Of a stretch of 64,000 bases of DNA, positions 9,210-17,798 are shown one piece after another (the stretch's first letter is position 1; each line of letters opens with the position of its first letter). The notes under the pieces are model-generated. The model did not search any database, had not been told where the DNA came from, and saw only the letters and a list, made by a program, of their open reading frames with translations. The DNA is taken from assembly GCF_015710575.1 (NCBI RefSeq), contig NZ_CP065373.1, positions 4,526,001 to 4,590,000 of the forward strand, given 5' to 3'. Origin of the DNA: Mycolicibacterium mengxianglii. Lineage in GTDB: Bacteria; Actinomycetota; Actinomycetes; Mycobacteriales; Mycobacteriaceae. The position numbers and the translations under genes are program-made.

Positions 9210-9480
9210 CGTTGACCACCTGGATCAGAACGAGCACGCCGAACCATGACGGTGCCACAGCCAGCAGGAACGTCGCCCATACCGTGACCCAGCGCCGTCC
9301 GGCGGTCAGCAGCAAGACCAGGCCCAGCAGGGTCGGGGCACCGAGCACCAACGCGATGGCGGCGTCCGGGCGTACCGAAGCGTGGATCAGCAGGGTGGTC
9401 AGCACGGCGGCGATCACCCCGACTGCACTGCCGACCAGCATCGCGCCGGTCAGCAGCCACGCCCTGGGGAGCGGAATCAC
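9202..9480 (-). CDS. Small conserved membrane protein
   Basis: A 92-aa protein with three hydrophobic helices: residues about 8-30 (LLTGAMLVGSAVGVIAAVLT), 40-58 (IALVLGAPTLLGLVLLLT) and 66-90. It resembles Rv0460 of M. tuberculosis in size and position. The GTG at 9480 is supported by a leaderless promoter; an upstream extension to 9603 is Arg-rich low-complexity sequence and not believable. It forms an overlapping pair with the next membrane gene. The function is unknown. Confidence 0.7.
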   Translation of the reverse strand: MIPLPRAWLLTGAMLVGSAVGVIAAVLTTLLIHASVRPDAAIALVLGAPTLLGLVLLLTAGRRWVTVWATFLLAVAPSWFGVLVLIQVVNGA

Positions 9481-9487
9481 GGGAAAA

Positions 9488-9493
9488 ACCCTA
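9488..9493 (-). promoter_or_regulatory. -10 hexamer of small membrane protein gene (leaderless)
   Basis: TAGGGT on the minus strand ends 7 bases before the GTG at 9480. Confidence 0.6.
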
Positions 9494-9508
9494 CGACGGG
9501 GCGGCCCG

Positions 9509-10006
9509 CTATCCCGGGATCTGCGCGGCGCGTCCTTTTGGCATCGGGCAGGCGTCGGCGGCTTCCGCGACGACCTCGCCACGCGGACCCGGCGGCGTGG
9601 CACCGGCGGCGTACTGCGCGCCGGTCAGTGCCGCAACGCTGTCGAGCTGGGCATTCTCGTCGTCGGTGAAGGCGCGGCCACGGGAGAGGAACCGGAACCC
9701 TTCAGGGGCTTCGAGACTGAAGCCGCCACCGCGGCCGGGAACCAGATCGATCACCAGTTGGGTGTGCTTCCAGGTGTCGAACTGCGGTCCCGAGATCCAC
9801 ACCGGCACGCCGTCGGCGACATCGAGCAGGCCGAGCAGCACGTCGCGGTCTCCCACCAGGAAGTCACCCAGGGGATAACACATCGGTGAGGACCCGTCGC
9901 AGCAACCGCCGGACTGGTGGAACATGATCGGACCGTGCCGCTGCTGCAGCGTCTCCAACAAGTCTGCGGCAGCTCGAGTTACCAACGCGCGCGACGGTGC
10001 TGTCAT
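9509..10006 (-). CDS. DUF779 family protein
   Basis: A 165-aa protein of the DUF779 family, typified by the cysteine cluster HQSGGCCDGSSPMCYP near residues 30-46 and the core VWISGPQFDTWKHTQLVIDLVPGRGGGFSLE. DUF779 genes usually sit beside aldehyde dehydrogenase genes (as Rv0458-Rv0459 in M. tuberculosis). Here no aldehyde dehydrogenase is adjacent; the nearest is 10 kb away. The ATG at 10006 is set by the leaderless promoter rather than the ATG two codons upstream. A C-terminal extension (PGPRGEVVAEAADACPMPKG) follows the domain. Confidence 0.85.
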   Translation of the reverse strand: MTAPSRALVTRAAADLLETLQQRHGPIMFHQSGGCCDGSSPMCYPLGDFLVGDRDVLLGLLDVADGVPVWISGPQFDTWKHTQLVIDLVPGRGGGFSLEAPEGFRFLSRGRAFTDDENAQLDSVAALTGAQYAAGATPPGPRGEVVAEAADACPMPKGRAAQIPG

Positions 10007-10013
10007 GCCCATC

Positions 10014-10019
10014 ACAGTA
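10014..10019 (-). promoter_or_regulatory. -10 hexamer of DUF779 gene (leaderless)
   Basis: TACTGT on the minus strand ends 7 bases before the ATG at 10006. Confidence 0.6.
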
Positions 10020-10084
10020 CGCGGAGCGGTTCCCTGGCTGCTTGCGGCCGCGTTGCCGCGAGCGGCTCGCGGTGTGGGGCCACA

Positions 10085-12091
10085 ATGGGTCTCGTGGCTG
10101 AAGACCCTTACCTGTGGCTCGAAGACATCACCGGCGACGAGGCACTCGAGTGGGTACGCGCCCACAACGAACCCACGCTGGCCGAACTGTGTGACGACCA
10201 GTTCGAAGAGATGCGCCGCCAGGCGCTGGAGGTGCTCGACACCGACAGCCGGATCCCGTACGTGCGGCGTCGGGGCGACTACCTCTACAACTTCTGGCGC
10301 GACGCCGACAACCCCAGGGGGCTGTGGCGGCGGACGACGCTGGAGAGCTACCGCACCGAGAGCCCCGACTGGGACGTGGTGTTCGATCTGGACGCCTACT
10401 GCCGCGCCGTGGACGCCAACTGGGTGTGGGCGGGCGCCGACGTCATCGAGCCCGATCACAACCGGGCCCTGTTCAGCCTCTCCCCCGGCGGCTCCGACGC
10501 CGCAGTGGTGCGCGAATTCGATATGGTGACAAGAGAATTCGTCGATGGCGGTTTCGAGGTCGGTGAAGCCAAGACCCAGATCACCTGGGAAGATCCGGAC
10601 ACGGTGCTGATCGGCACCGACTTCGGACCGGATTCGCTCACCGAGTCCGGCTACCCCCGGATCGTGAAACGCTGGCGCCGCGGTCAAGCGCTCGCCGACG
10701 CCGAGACGGTCTTCACCGGGCCTGCCACCGACGTCATCGTCGCCGCCTCGGTGGATCGCACCCCAGGTTATGAACGCACCTTCGTCAGCCGTGCCATCGA
10801 CTTCTTCAACGACGAGGTGTACGAGCTACGTGCCGGCGAGCTCATCCGCATCGACGCGCCCACCGACGCGTCGGTGGGCGCTCATCACGACTGGCTGACG
10901 ATCGAGCTGCGCACCGACTGGGACACCGGTGAAGCCAGCTATCCGGCCGGCGCACTGCTGGCCGCCAACTACGATGAATTTCTTGCCGGCACAGCATCAT
11001 TGGAAGTGGTTTTCACCCCCGACGAGCACACCGCGCTGCACCAACATGTCTGGACCAAGGACCGGCTGGTGCTGGTCACACTCAAAGACGTGGCCAGCGA
11101 TGTGCATGTACTGACGCCGGGAACGTGGACCTCCGAACCCATGCCCGGTATCCCGGTGAACACCAACACCGTCGTCGTCGCCGCCGACGACAACGGTGAT
11201 GAAGTCTTCCTGGACTCCAGCGGCTTCAACAGCCCGTCGCGACTGCTGCACGGTCCCGTCAGCGGGCCACTGCAGCAGATCAAATCGGCCCCAGCGTTCT
11301 TCGATTCCGAAAACATCTCCGTCACACAGTATTTCGCGACGTCAGCTGACGGCACCGCGATCCCCTATTTCGTCGTAGGCGCTGGCTCCGGGCCCGGCCC
11401 CACCCTGTTGGGCGGCTACGGCGGGTTCGAGGTGGCTCGCACACCCGGCTACGACGGCGTGCTGGGCCGGCTCTGGCTGGCCCGCGGCGGCACCTACGTG
11501 CTGGCCAATATCCGCGGCGGCGGTGAGTACGGACCGTCCTGGCACACCCAGGCGATGCGCGAGAACCGCCACAAGGTCGACGAGGATTTCGCCGCCGTGG
11601 CACGCGATCTGGTGCAGCGCGGGATCACCACGGTCGACCAGCTGGGCGCTCAGGGCGGCAGCAACGGCGGCCTGCTGATGGGCATCATGCTCACCAAGTA
11701 CCCGGAGCTGTTCGGCGCGTTGGTCTGCCAGGTGCCGTTGCTCGATATGAAGCGCTTCCATCTGCTGCTTGCCGGTGCGTCGTGGGTGGCCGAGTACGGT
11801 GACCCCGACGATGCCCAAGACTGGGAGTTCATCGCGAAGTATTCGCCGTACCAGAACATCTCGGCCGACAGACACTATCCCGCGTTGCTGATGACGACCT
11901 CCACACGTGATGACCGCGTACATCCGGGGCACGCCCGCAAGATGACCGCCGCACTCGAAGCCGCTGGTCATCAGGTGCGCTACTACGAGAACATCGAAGG
12001 TGGTCACGCCGGTGCGGCCGACAACGCGCAGACGGCGTTCAAGTCGGCACTGAGCTACTCGTTCCTGTGGCGGGTGCTGGGCGCAAAGTGA
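10085..12091 (+). CDS. Prolyl oligopeptidase family serine peptidase
   Basis: S9-family peptidase of 668 aa, matching Rv0457c in sequence and place. The N-terminal part (DPYLWLEDITGDEALEWV onward) forms the propeller region. The C-terminal alpha/beta-hydrolase domain contains the nucleophile motif GGSNGG (Ser near residue 525), the acid in TRDDRVHPGH and the His in EGGHAGAAD. There is no signal peptide, so it should act in the cytosol on oligopeptides. The ATG at 10085 is used; a GTG at 10094 with a weak CACAAT hexamer 7 bases upstream is a plausible leaderless alternative. It is divergent from the DUF779 gene. Confidence 0.92.
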   Translation: MGLVAEDPYLWLEDITGDEALEWVRAHNEPTLAELCDDQFEEMRRQALEVLDTDSRIPYVRRRGDYLYNFWRDADNPRGLWRRTTLESYRTESPDWDVVFDLDAYCRAVDANWVWAGADVIEPDHNRALFSLSPGGSDAAVVREFDMVTREFVDGGFEVGEAKTQITWEDPDTVLIGTDFGPDSLTESGYPRIVKRWRRGQALADAETVFTGPATDVIVAASVDRTPGYERTFVSRAIDFFNDEVYELRAGELIRIDAPTDASVGAHHDWLTIELRTDWDTGEASYPAGALLAANYDEFLAGTASLEVVFTPDEHTALHQHVWTKDRLVLVTLKDVASDVHVLTPGTWTSEPMPGIPVNTNTVVVAADDNGDEVFLDSSGFNSPSRLLHGPVSGPLQQIKSAPAFFDSENISVTQYFATSADGTAIPYFVVGAGSGPGPTLLGGYGGFEVARTPGYDGVLGRLWLARGGTYVLANIRGGGEYGPSWHTQAMRENRHKVDEDFAAVARDLVQRGITTVDQLGAQGGSNGGLLMGIMLTKYPELFGALVCQVPLLDMKRFHLLLAGASWVAEYGDPDDAQDWEFIAKYSPYQNISADRHYPALLMTTSTRDDRVHPGHARKMTAALEAAGHQVRYYENIEGGHAGAADNAQTAFKSALSYSFLWRVLGAK

Positions 12092-12152
12092 ATTGACGGC
12101 CGACGGATAGGTAGTAGCCTCCACGGTAATCGTTTGCTGAACGGGGGGTCAC

Positions 12153-12371
12153 GTGTTCGTCGCCATACCTCAGATGCGCGCCGGGACCAAGCACTCATAC
12201 GAGGCAGCCGCAGGCCTCAAGGAGGCCGGAAAGGCACTTCTGCGAGCGACGCCGGTCCCCGGCACCTTCGGTGGCTTCGCCGCCGCCAGGTCGTTTGACG
12301 GTGCGCTGACCCAGGCTCACACGCGCCATGTCGGTTGCCTCGCCAATCATGTGATCCGCCTGCACCTCTGA
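12153..12371 (+). CDS. Small helical protein, DUF2563-like (putative T7SS effector partner)
   Basis: A 72-aa protein beginning FVAIPQMRAGTKHSYEAAAGLKEAG. It resembles the mycobacterial DUF2563 family: VF start, AG/SG motif, short amphipathic helices, and FGGFAAARSFDGALTQAHTRHV near residues 39-60. A second homologue is at 17799. The GTG follows a strong purine run (ACGGGGGG) 5 bases upstream. Its TGA overlaps the ATG of the large effector gene by one base, so the two should be translationally coupled. By analogy with small partners encoded before LXG toxins, it may be a secretion partner; this role is inference. Confidence 0.65.
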   Translation: MFVAIPQMRAGTKHSYEAAAGLKEAGKALLRATPVPGTFGGFAAARSFDGALTQAHTRHVGCLANHVIRLHL

Positions 12372-13861
12372 TGCAACTCAAGTACTTGAGCGTCAAGGGG
12401 CTCATCGCGGAGGCTGGCGGTGATCCTTGGGGAATCAATGCAACCGTCCAAAGCGGGGAGCCCGGTCAGATCTCTGAGTTGGCGACGGCGTTCTACGACG
12501 CGGGTGTGTCGATGTCCGAGACCTCCGAGGAATTCAGTCGCGCCAAGGACCGATTTGAAGATTCCTGGAATCGGGAAAATGGGGATCATCCGATCAATGA
12601 CTCCGCTGAGGTCAAGCGGGCCACCGTCGCGCTGAATCTCAGCAGAGAGCAGCTCACCCGTGTGGGAGTAGACCTGCAGAAGATCGCTGCGGCACTGGCA
12701 GAGACACAGCGCTCATGCGCCGAGTGCATCGCCACTTTGGAAAACAACCTCCAGGCAATCGATGACGCAATCGACCGGACGGTGCAGCAGACGGGACTCC
12801 CCGTTGACGAGCTGGACATCGAGCCCATCGAGAACATGGCCGAGCTGGATACCAGGGACGCGCTGACAGCCGTCACCAACGCGCGCGACTCCTATGCTGG
12901 TCAGCTGACCCGCTCCATGAGCGAGATCGAGGCAGAGGGATACGACCCTTCGGCCATCGACACATCTGACGGTAACGGTCAGACCGACGAGGCGGCAGCG
13001 GAAATGGAAGCCGCACAGTACGGATTCATGCAGCGGGCAGCCGATCAGGTGATGGTCGACAGCCCCGGCCCCGCAACCCCAGACAAGGACGCCGCCGCAG
13101 ACCGCCTACGCGACTACGCGACGATTAGCGGCGCGGATGCCTCGCCCGCAGCAGTAGAGCTCGCCGCCCAGCGTCTGGACGACTACCAGCAGGCAATGAT
13201 GCCCGTGCCTGGCCGACGCGACTCGATTCTGGGTGTCGATTCTCGGTCGAGGGCCCAGTCGCGCCTCCGGATGCAGAAGATGCTCGAGGAGGGGACGCCG
13301 TGGCAACAGCCGATGTCGCGGGACGAAGCCACCGCCTGGATGAACGAGGAAGAAGCCCAGATGAAGGCGACAACGTTGGAGAAGACGGAGGCCCTCCTCG
13401 TCCAAGCTGGCATGGCGCAGAGGGATGCCGACGCAATACTCGATGCCATGTCGTCTGGCCTGACGCTAGCCGATCTACAGCAGTACGCCGACGTATTGGG
13501 TACGGCAGGCCAAGACTTCGATGGACGAGTCTCGATCGGTCGGCACGCCGTAGACAGATTTGATCCAGACACCGTTCGTGCGATCGGCCAGCTCGGCAAG
13601 CACGTCAAGGGGGCAGGTTCATTGCTGGAGGTCGGACTGGCGTTCGACGCCTGGTTAAGCGGCGCCCCTACTGGCGAGACATTCGGCGGTCTCGGCGGGA
13701 GCTTTGCCGGTGGTGCGGGAGGAGGGGCCGCACTCGGATTTCTCGGGGGCTCGGCGCTCGGACCAGGTGGCGCTTTCGCCGGGATGATCATCGGCTCCGT
13801 GGGCGGCGGGGTCATCGGCGAGGAGGTTGGGCGATATGCCGGAAGTAAGCTCTTTGACTAA
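12371..13861 (+). CDS. Putative T7SS effector with glycine-rich membrane-active C-terminus (copy 1)
   Basis: A 496-aa protein. Residues 1-130 form a helical N-domain with AGGDPW, PGQISELATAFYDAG, DSWNREN and HPINDSAEV, shared with the effector at 16079 and, as I recall, with M. tuberculosis Rv0026-type proteins. Residues about 130-400 are helical and charged. Residues about 430-490 are a hydrophobic Gly-zipper region (FGGLGGSFAGG, ALGFLGGSALG, GAFAGMIIGSVGGG). There is no signal peptide. No hydrolase motif is visible despite loose database names for the family. The 3' end overlaps the next gene by 26 bp. The toxin role is inferred from architecture and context. Confidence 0.68.
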   Translation: MQLKYLSVKGLIAEAGGDPWGINATVQSGEPGQISELATAFYDAGVSMSETSEEFSRAKDRFEDSWNRENGDHPINDSAEVKRATVALNLSREQLTRVGVDLQKIAAALAETQRSCAECIATLENNLQAIDDAIDRTVQQTGLPVDELDIEPIENMAELDTRDALTAVTNARDSYAGQLTRSMSEIEAEGYDPSAIDTSDGNGQTDEAAAEMEAAQYGFMQRAADQVMVDSPGPATPDKDAAADRLRDYATISGADASPAAVELAAQRLDDYQQAMMPVPGRRDSILGVDSRSRAQSRLRMQKMLEEGTPWQQPMSRDEATAWMNEEEAQMKATTLEKTEALLVQAGMAQRDADAILDAMSSGLTLADLQQYADVLGTAGQDFDGRVSIGRHAVDRFDPDTVRAIGQLGKHVKGAGSLLEVGLAFDAWLSGAPTGETFGGLGGSFAGGAGGGAALGFLGGSALGPGGAFAGMIIGSVGGGVIGEEVGRYAGSKLFD

Positions 13862-14516
13862 CGGTCTCGCCATCGTCGTCCCGGAGTGGTCACGGCCGAT
13901 GCTGATCACCGGCCTGGCATTCGCGTTCGTCGGTCTCCTGGCCGATACGTACCCGGTGTCGCCCACTGCCCAAGGCCGTATCTACTGGGCCGGCTGGGGT
14001 CTGGCAACCTTGCTCCTCACGGCCAGCGTCGCTCATGACGGATGGCGGACAGCTGTCTTGGTCATGGCGGTCCTTGTGTTCATCGCAGTCCTTCTGGCCT
14101 ACTTCCGCACGTCGCATCTCAAGATCGGCGGGCGCATCCGCTCGCCGTACATCGCGCGGACCGGCGAAACCCCACCACCCGACGCCTACCGGGGCAATGT
14201 TCTTCCGTCCACTGCGTGGTGGGCGGCGGCCGTCTTCGCGGTGGCGGGAGGCGGATTCGTGTTCATGGCCGACTCGCCGAGCGACAACGGATTCGTCATC
14301 GCATGTGGCGCAATCACATCTCTGTACCTAGCTGGGCTAGGCCACCTCGATAAAGCCGATGGTTTCCCCGTTGCCCGCACCCAGTACGTACCGCTCGCCG
14401 TCACGGTGGCGGCGTGTATTCCGCTGTTGCTATTGCCGGTGGCTGCATACTTTGCGGCGTATTGGGCGAGCCCCCGCAAGAGCGACGCGAACGAGGATTC
14501 GCGAGAAGCACCGTGA
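13836..14516 (+). CDS. Multi-pass membrane protein, putative immunity protein (copy 1)
   Basis: A 226-aa protein with four to six hydrophobic segments, including LITGLAFAFVGLLADTY, ATLLLTASVAH, TAVLVMAVLVFIAVLLAYF and TVAACIPLLLLPVAAYFAAY. It carries the motifs shared by all four paralogues of this island: RIYW near residue 50, AYFRTSHLKIGGRI near residue 90, and RTQYVPLAV before the last helix. An AGGAGG Shine-Dalgarno inside the effector coding region (13821-13826) is 9 bases before the ATG, so translation is coupled. Its last 43 codons recur as a relic at 18247-18375. Immunity function is inference. Confidence 0.66.
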   Translation: MPEVSSLTNGLAIVVPEWSRPMLITGLAFAFVGLLADTYPVSPTAQGRIYWAGWGLATLLLTASVAHDGWRTAVLVMAVLVFIAVLLAYFRTSHLKIGGRIRSPYIARTGETPPPDAYRGNVLPSTAWWAAAVFAVAGGGFVFMADSPSDNGFVIACGAITSLYLAGLGHLDKADGFPVARTQYVPLAVTVAACIPLLLLPVAAYFAAYWASPRKSDANEDSREAP

Positions 14517-14520
14517 TTGC
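14388..14520. repeat. Repeat copy A (end of putative immunity gene plus start of a lost downstream gene)
   Basis: This 133-bp segment aligns without gaps to 18247-18379 (offset 3859), at roughly 84% identity by eye and higher in the first 75 bases. It runs past the TGA into GTGATTGC, which at copy B is the start of an intact gene. Copy A therefore keeps the first codons of a downstream gene that is no longer there. Confidence 0.8.
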
Positions 14521-14536
14521 CTTGGGCACACCTGGG

Positions 14537-15244
14537 CTAGGACGACTTCTTCACCCGCAGCGTTACCCAATGCGCGATCACGTACAGCACCGGGAAAATG
14601 CCCACCGACGCCAGCGAGAGGATCGCAAATTGCACATGCTGACCGCGCGCAATGCGCTGCAGATGCATGGCGTCCCCGACACCGCTGAGCACCGCAGCCG
14701 CAACAACGATGCCCAGTCCCAAGATTCCGTAGCGCAGGTCCTCACGATCAACGACGTATTTCCACATGTTGCCAGCACCGATCACGCCGACACCAACCGT
14801 CTGCAGCCACCAAAGCCTCGCCGCCGACACCGTCGGGCTGTACGGCTCGTCGGTACCGAGTTCACCTGAGCGGCCAGGCCGAGGACGTATCTCAGTCGCA
14901 CTATGGAACGCGATGACGTGTCCGCCGATTTTGATGTACTGGCTGGAGAAGTAGGCGCGAAGTGTCGTGATGAACAGCACGAACACCACGAAGATCAACC
15001 CGGTGGCGATATTCGGCAACGAGGCGACAAACACGCAAGCTGCGGACCCAAAAGTACTGCTCCAGTACACTTTCCGCTGCCACCCCAAGCCACGTTCACT
15101 ACCCACCGTAATGACGGGCAATAGCAGGCACAATACTGCGGCTATCGAGAAGACAAGCGTATGCGGATCGTCGGCAGTTGGTTGAGCACCCGCCTGAAAT
15201 CCCGTCTCGAGCGCCCCTCCCCAGATCATTTGCCCTTCACGCAT
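14537..15244 (-). CDS. Multi-pass membrane protein, putative immunity protein (copy 2)
   Basis: About 235 aa, paralogous to 13836, 15385 and 18372. Motifs are RKVYWSSTFGSAACVFVASLP, LRAYFSSQYIKIGGHVIAF, AARLWWLQTVGVGVIGAGN and LQRIARGQHVQFAILSL. Four to five membrane helices surround a cytoplasmic-looking loop (residues about 95-135) rich in Arg and Pro. The start is uncertain: ATG at 15244 is used, while ATG at 15229 (GAAGGG just upstream) and TTG at 15274 are alternatives. It is closest to the 15385 gene and convergent with copy 1 (20-bp gap). Confidence 0.62.
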   Translation of the reverse strand: MREGQMIWGGALETGFQAGAQPTADDPHTLVFSIAAVLCLLLPVITVGSERGLGWQRKVYWSSTFGSAACVFVASLPNIATGLIFVVFVLFITTLRAYFSSQYIKIGGHVIAFHSATEIRPRPGRSGELGTDEPYSPTVSAARLWWLQTVGVGVIGAGNMWKYVVDREDLRYGILGLGIVVAAAVLSGVGDAMHLQRIARGQHVQFAILSLASVGIFPVLYVIAHWVTLRVKKSS

Positions 15245-15384
15245 TGCAGCGGCAAGCGGCTCCCCACCAAGCAACCTTCCTGTTCTGGGCCGTCACATTT
15301 TGTGACGCCGTTTTGTGGTGCATGCGACTCCAGAGGAGTCGCCGAGGCCAGGTCTCCTGGGGCTCGCGTGGTGTGGTGTGGGGG

Positions 15385-16062
15385 TCAATGGCGTGACAGC
15401 TTCCAGCGCAGCGCGATTGAACGAGCGGCAAGGTAGGGCACCGTCATGATCCCTGCCGATATCAGCGCCGTTACGGCGAAGGGCACATACTGGCCGCGCG
15501 CAATGCGTTGCAACCGCAGACCATCGCCGCAGCCGAATAGAGCACCTACCGCCACCAGAATGCCACTGCCGGCAACACCGTAGATCAGTTCATCGCCCCC
15601 GAAGAGGTATGCGTACACGTTCCCCGCCCCCATGACCGCGCACACCACGAGCAGCCACCACAGCTTGGCAGCAGTGACGTTTGAGCCGTAGGGCTGGTCT
15701 TCCCGCAAGCCATCGCCTGCTTCGCTGCGGCTCGCGCGCAGATCAGTAGCGCTTTCAAAGGCGATGACCCGTCCGCCGATCTTGATGTATTGCGTGGTGA
15801 AGTATGCCGGGAGACACATGACAAACACCGCAAGGCCAGCCAAGAAAGATCCGGTTGCGACGTTCGGCAGCGACGCAACGAAGGCGCAGGCCGCTCCCCC
15901 AAATGTGCCGCTCCAGTAGACTTTCCGTTGCCAACTCACACTTCGCGCGTTGCCCTGCGGGACGAACGTCAAAGTGAGAAAGGCGAAAGCCGCCACGAAG
16001 AAGACAAGGGTGTGCGGATCGCCCCACGAGGGTGCTGGCGCCGCATGCAAGGTATTCAACAC
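15385..16062 (-). CDS. Multi-pass membrane protein, putative immunity protein (copy 3)
   Basis: A 225-aa protein clearly paralogous to the 14537 gene: DPHTLVF, RKVYWSGTFGGAACAFVASLP, LPAYFTTQYIKIGGRVIAFE, AAKLWWLLVV, LQRIARGQYVPFAVTALI. Helices lie at about residues 18-35, 48-85, 130-150, 160-180 and 195-215. The GTG at 16062 lies 16 bp after the stop of the effector at 16079, so effector and putative immunity gene form one operon, with copy 2 following after 140 bp. Immunity function is inferred. Confidence 0.66.
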   Translation of the reverse strand: MLNTLHAAPAPSWGDPHTLVFFVAAFAFLTLTFVPQGNARSVSWQRKVYWSGTFGGAACAFVASLPNVATGSFLAGLAVFVMCLPAYFTTQYIKIGGRVIAFESATDLRASRSEAGDGLREDQPYGSNVTAAKLWWLLVVCAVMGAGNVYAYLFGGDELIYGVAGSGILVAVGALFGCGDGLRLQRIARGQYVPFAVTALISAGIMTVPYLAARSIALRWKLSRH

Positions 16063-16078
16063 TCGAATTTCCTACCCG

Positions 16079-17650
16079 TCAGTTCCTCGCCCAATTCATC
16101 ACCTTGTCTGCTACTCCCTCACCGACGAAGGCGCCCGCGGTTCCGAGTACCAGTGCTCCCACGAACGCGCCCGGCGGTCCCGCAACCGCCGCTCCCCCCA
16201 TCGCTCCGGCCTCACCGAACGCCCAGGCACCTGCAAGGCCGCCGCCGGCCTTACCTGCGACGTCGACCAAAGATGCATCATTGACAGTCACGTCGTAGAC
16301 ATTTACCGCAAGCTCCACAACGCTGCCCACAGCACCGAAACGGTCGCCTAGTTTCGCGAGAGCCCTTATGTCGGCCTCAGTGAATGCGATGCCCGGTTGC
16401 CAATGTCTACCTCGTGGCAACAGCTCCGTGAATTTATCGACGGCCCGCTCGCCACTGTCGAACACCTTCGAGACCGCCCCTGCCGCGTCGAGGTACTCCT
16501 GGGGCATGACCCCACGACCTATTCCGTCAACCATCGCTGCGGCCCCCTCGGGACTTATCCCCTGCTGTTGCAACTGTTCCTGCAGGCGGGTGAGCGCGGT
16601 TGCGCGGTCCTGCACCGCAAGCTGGTTCATCAACCTGGTCGCGTCGTCGGCGGACATCGGCAAGTTGCTCCACGGCAGCTGAGCATCCATGAGCTGGCGT
16701 TGCATCGTCAGTCGGGCTTTGGCCCGGTCTCGCATATCACCACCCAGCACAGGGTCTTTGGCAACCGGGCCGGTCGAATTGGCGAGGTTGAAGTCAGCTA
16801 GCCGACTGCCGGCCAAGCGCGCGGCCTCTTCTTGTTCTTGTGGCCCGTCGTAACGAGCAGCCCCGTTGGCGGGATCGGTGGCGCTTGTGAAGTCGTCCAG
16901 GCGACGGTCAGCCGCGATCTCGTCCAGCGACCATCCCAAATGGCCATTGGGATGCTCACGACTCGCCTTCTCCACCGTCGCTTGATCTTTGGCCAGCTGA
17001 CCGGACTTCTCGTACTGTCCCGCGGCTTCCCGGGGCGCGTCACCTGGCGTCGCATCGGACTCATCGATCGCGCCCGGGGCGTATCCAGATGCCATCATTG
17101 CAGTCTCAGCACTGTGCAACTGGGCGATGTACGCGCCCCGGATGGCCTCGATGTTGTCCAGCGCCGCCTTCGTCAATTGCTGGGCCTCGCCGATCAATTC
17201 CGCAGCGAGAAAAGGCAATTCCTGCATGGCCTCGCCGATCTCATCGTCGATGTCGTGCAGATCAGCATTGAGGTCTTCGATCAGTGCTGCGCTGTCTCGT
17301 TGCGCAGTTGCCAGGGCGGCCGCCACCTGCTGCAACGACACCGCGATCTTGGCGAGCTCATCAGGCTGACCCCCGAGGGCCGCGCTTACCTTCTGCACCT
17401 CGGCTGAGTCGTTGATCGGATGCTCGACCGTGTCCTTGCGGTCCCACGAGTCCCAGAACTGCTTCTTGGCGATGTTGAAGTGGTCGTCAGCGTCTTTGAG
17501 GTGGCTGCCTGCCTGATGGAATGCCTCGGCGAGTCCGCTGATCTCACCGGGATCGCCGGCCTGTATCTCATCGTCGACCTGCCATGGGTCGCCACCGGCC
17601 GCGGCGGCGAATGACGCCGCAGATAGGTGACGCAGAGTCGGCATGCTCAT
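16079..17650 (-). CDS. Putative T7SS effector with glycine-rich membrane-active C-terminus (copy 2)
   Basis: A 523-aa homologue of the 12371 protein. Shared N-terminal landmarks are LRHLS, AGGDPW, PGEISGLAEAFHQAG, DSWDRKD and HPINDSAEVQ, followed by a long predicted helical region. It ends with AGGGLAGAWAFGEAG, GGAAVAGPPGAFVG and ALVLGTAGAFVGEGV (about residues 466-515). The middle region (residues 190-300) diverges strongly from copy 1. Unlike copy 1, its DUF2563-like partner is divergently transcribed (17799) rather than upstream in the same operon. ATG 17650 is used; ATG 17644 is also possible. There is no signal peptide and no obvious C-terminal YxxxD/E signal, so secretion is not proven. 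Confidence 0.67.
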   Translation of the reverse strand: MSMPTLRHLSAASFAAAAGGDPWQVDDEIQAGDPGEISGLAEAFHQAGSHLKDADDHFNIAKKQFWDSWDRKDTVEHPINDSAEVQKVSAALGGQPDELAKIAVSLQQVAAALATAQRDSAALIEDLNADLHDIDDEIGEAMQELPFLAAELIGEAQQLTKAALDNIEAIRGAYIAQLHSAETAMMASGYAPGAIDESDATPGDAPREAAGQYEKSGQLAKDQATVEKASREHPNGHLGWSLDEIAADRRLDDFTSATDPANGAARYDGPQEQEEAARLAGSRLADFNLANSTGPVAKDPVLGGDMRDRAKARLTMQRQLMDAQLPWSNLPMSADDATRLMNQLAVQDRATALTRLQEQLQQQGISPEGAAAMVDGIGRGVMPQEYLDAAGAVSKVFDSGERAVDKFTELLPRGRHWQPGIAFTEADIRALAKLGDRFGAVGSVVELAVNVYDVTVNDASLVDVAGKAGGGLAGAWAFGEAGAMGGAAVAGPPGAFVGALVLGTAGAFVGEGVADKVMNWARN

Positions 17651-17680
17651 CGGCCACGCACCACTGACTCCGCCACCTCG

Positions 17681-17690
17681 GTAAATTTAC
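17681..17690. promoter_or_regulatory. Palindrome GTAAATTTAC in divergent effector/partner promoter
   Basis: A perfect 10-bp AT-rich palindrome in otherwise GC-rich DNA, between the effector start (17650, minus) and its partner (17799, plus). It is a candidate operator; the binding protein is unknown. Confidence 0.4.
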
Positions 17691-17742
17691 AGTTTGCCAA
17701 GCCTGCCGCAAGTTACTTTGCGAACCGATGGGGGCAGCTGAC

Positions 17743-17770
17743 TTGCCAGCTTTCAGCAAATTCCCATAAT
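17743..17770 (+). promoter_or_regulatory. Promoter of second DUF2563-like gene
   Basis: TTGCCA (17743-17748) and CATAAT (17765-17770) are separated by 16 bp. The predicted transcript starts near 17777 and includes an AAGGGGG ribosome-binding site before the GTG at 17799. Confidence 0.5.
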
Positions 17771-17798
17771 GGTTCCATTGAGCGAAGGGGGTTACGTC

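Noticed and set aside
10013..10687. Upstream extension of the DUF779 protein to 392 residues
   Set aside because: The extra part is antisense to the prolyl oligopeptidase gene, and a leaderless promoter places the start at 10006.
12371..13861. Alpha/beta hydrolase assignment sometimes attached to this effector family
   Set aside because: I see no GxSxG nucleophile elbow with acid and His partners; the N-domain is helical and the C-terminus is a glycine-rich hydrophobic segment.
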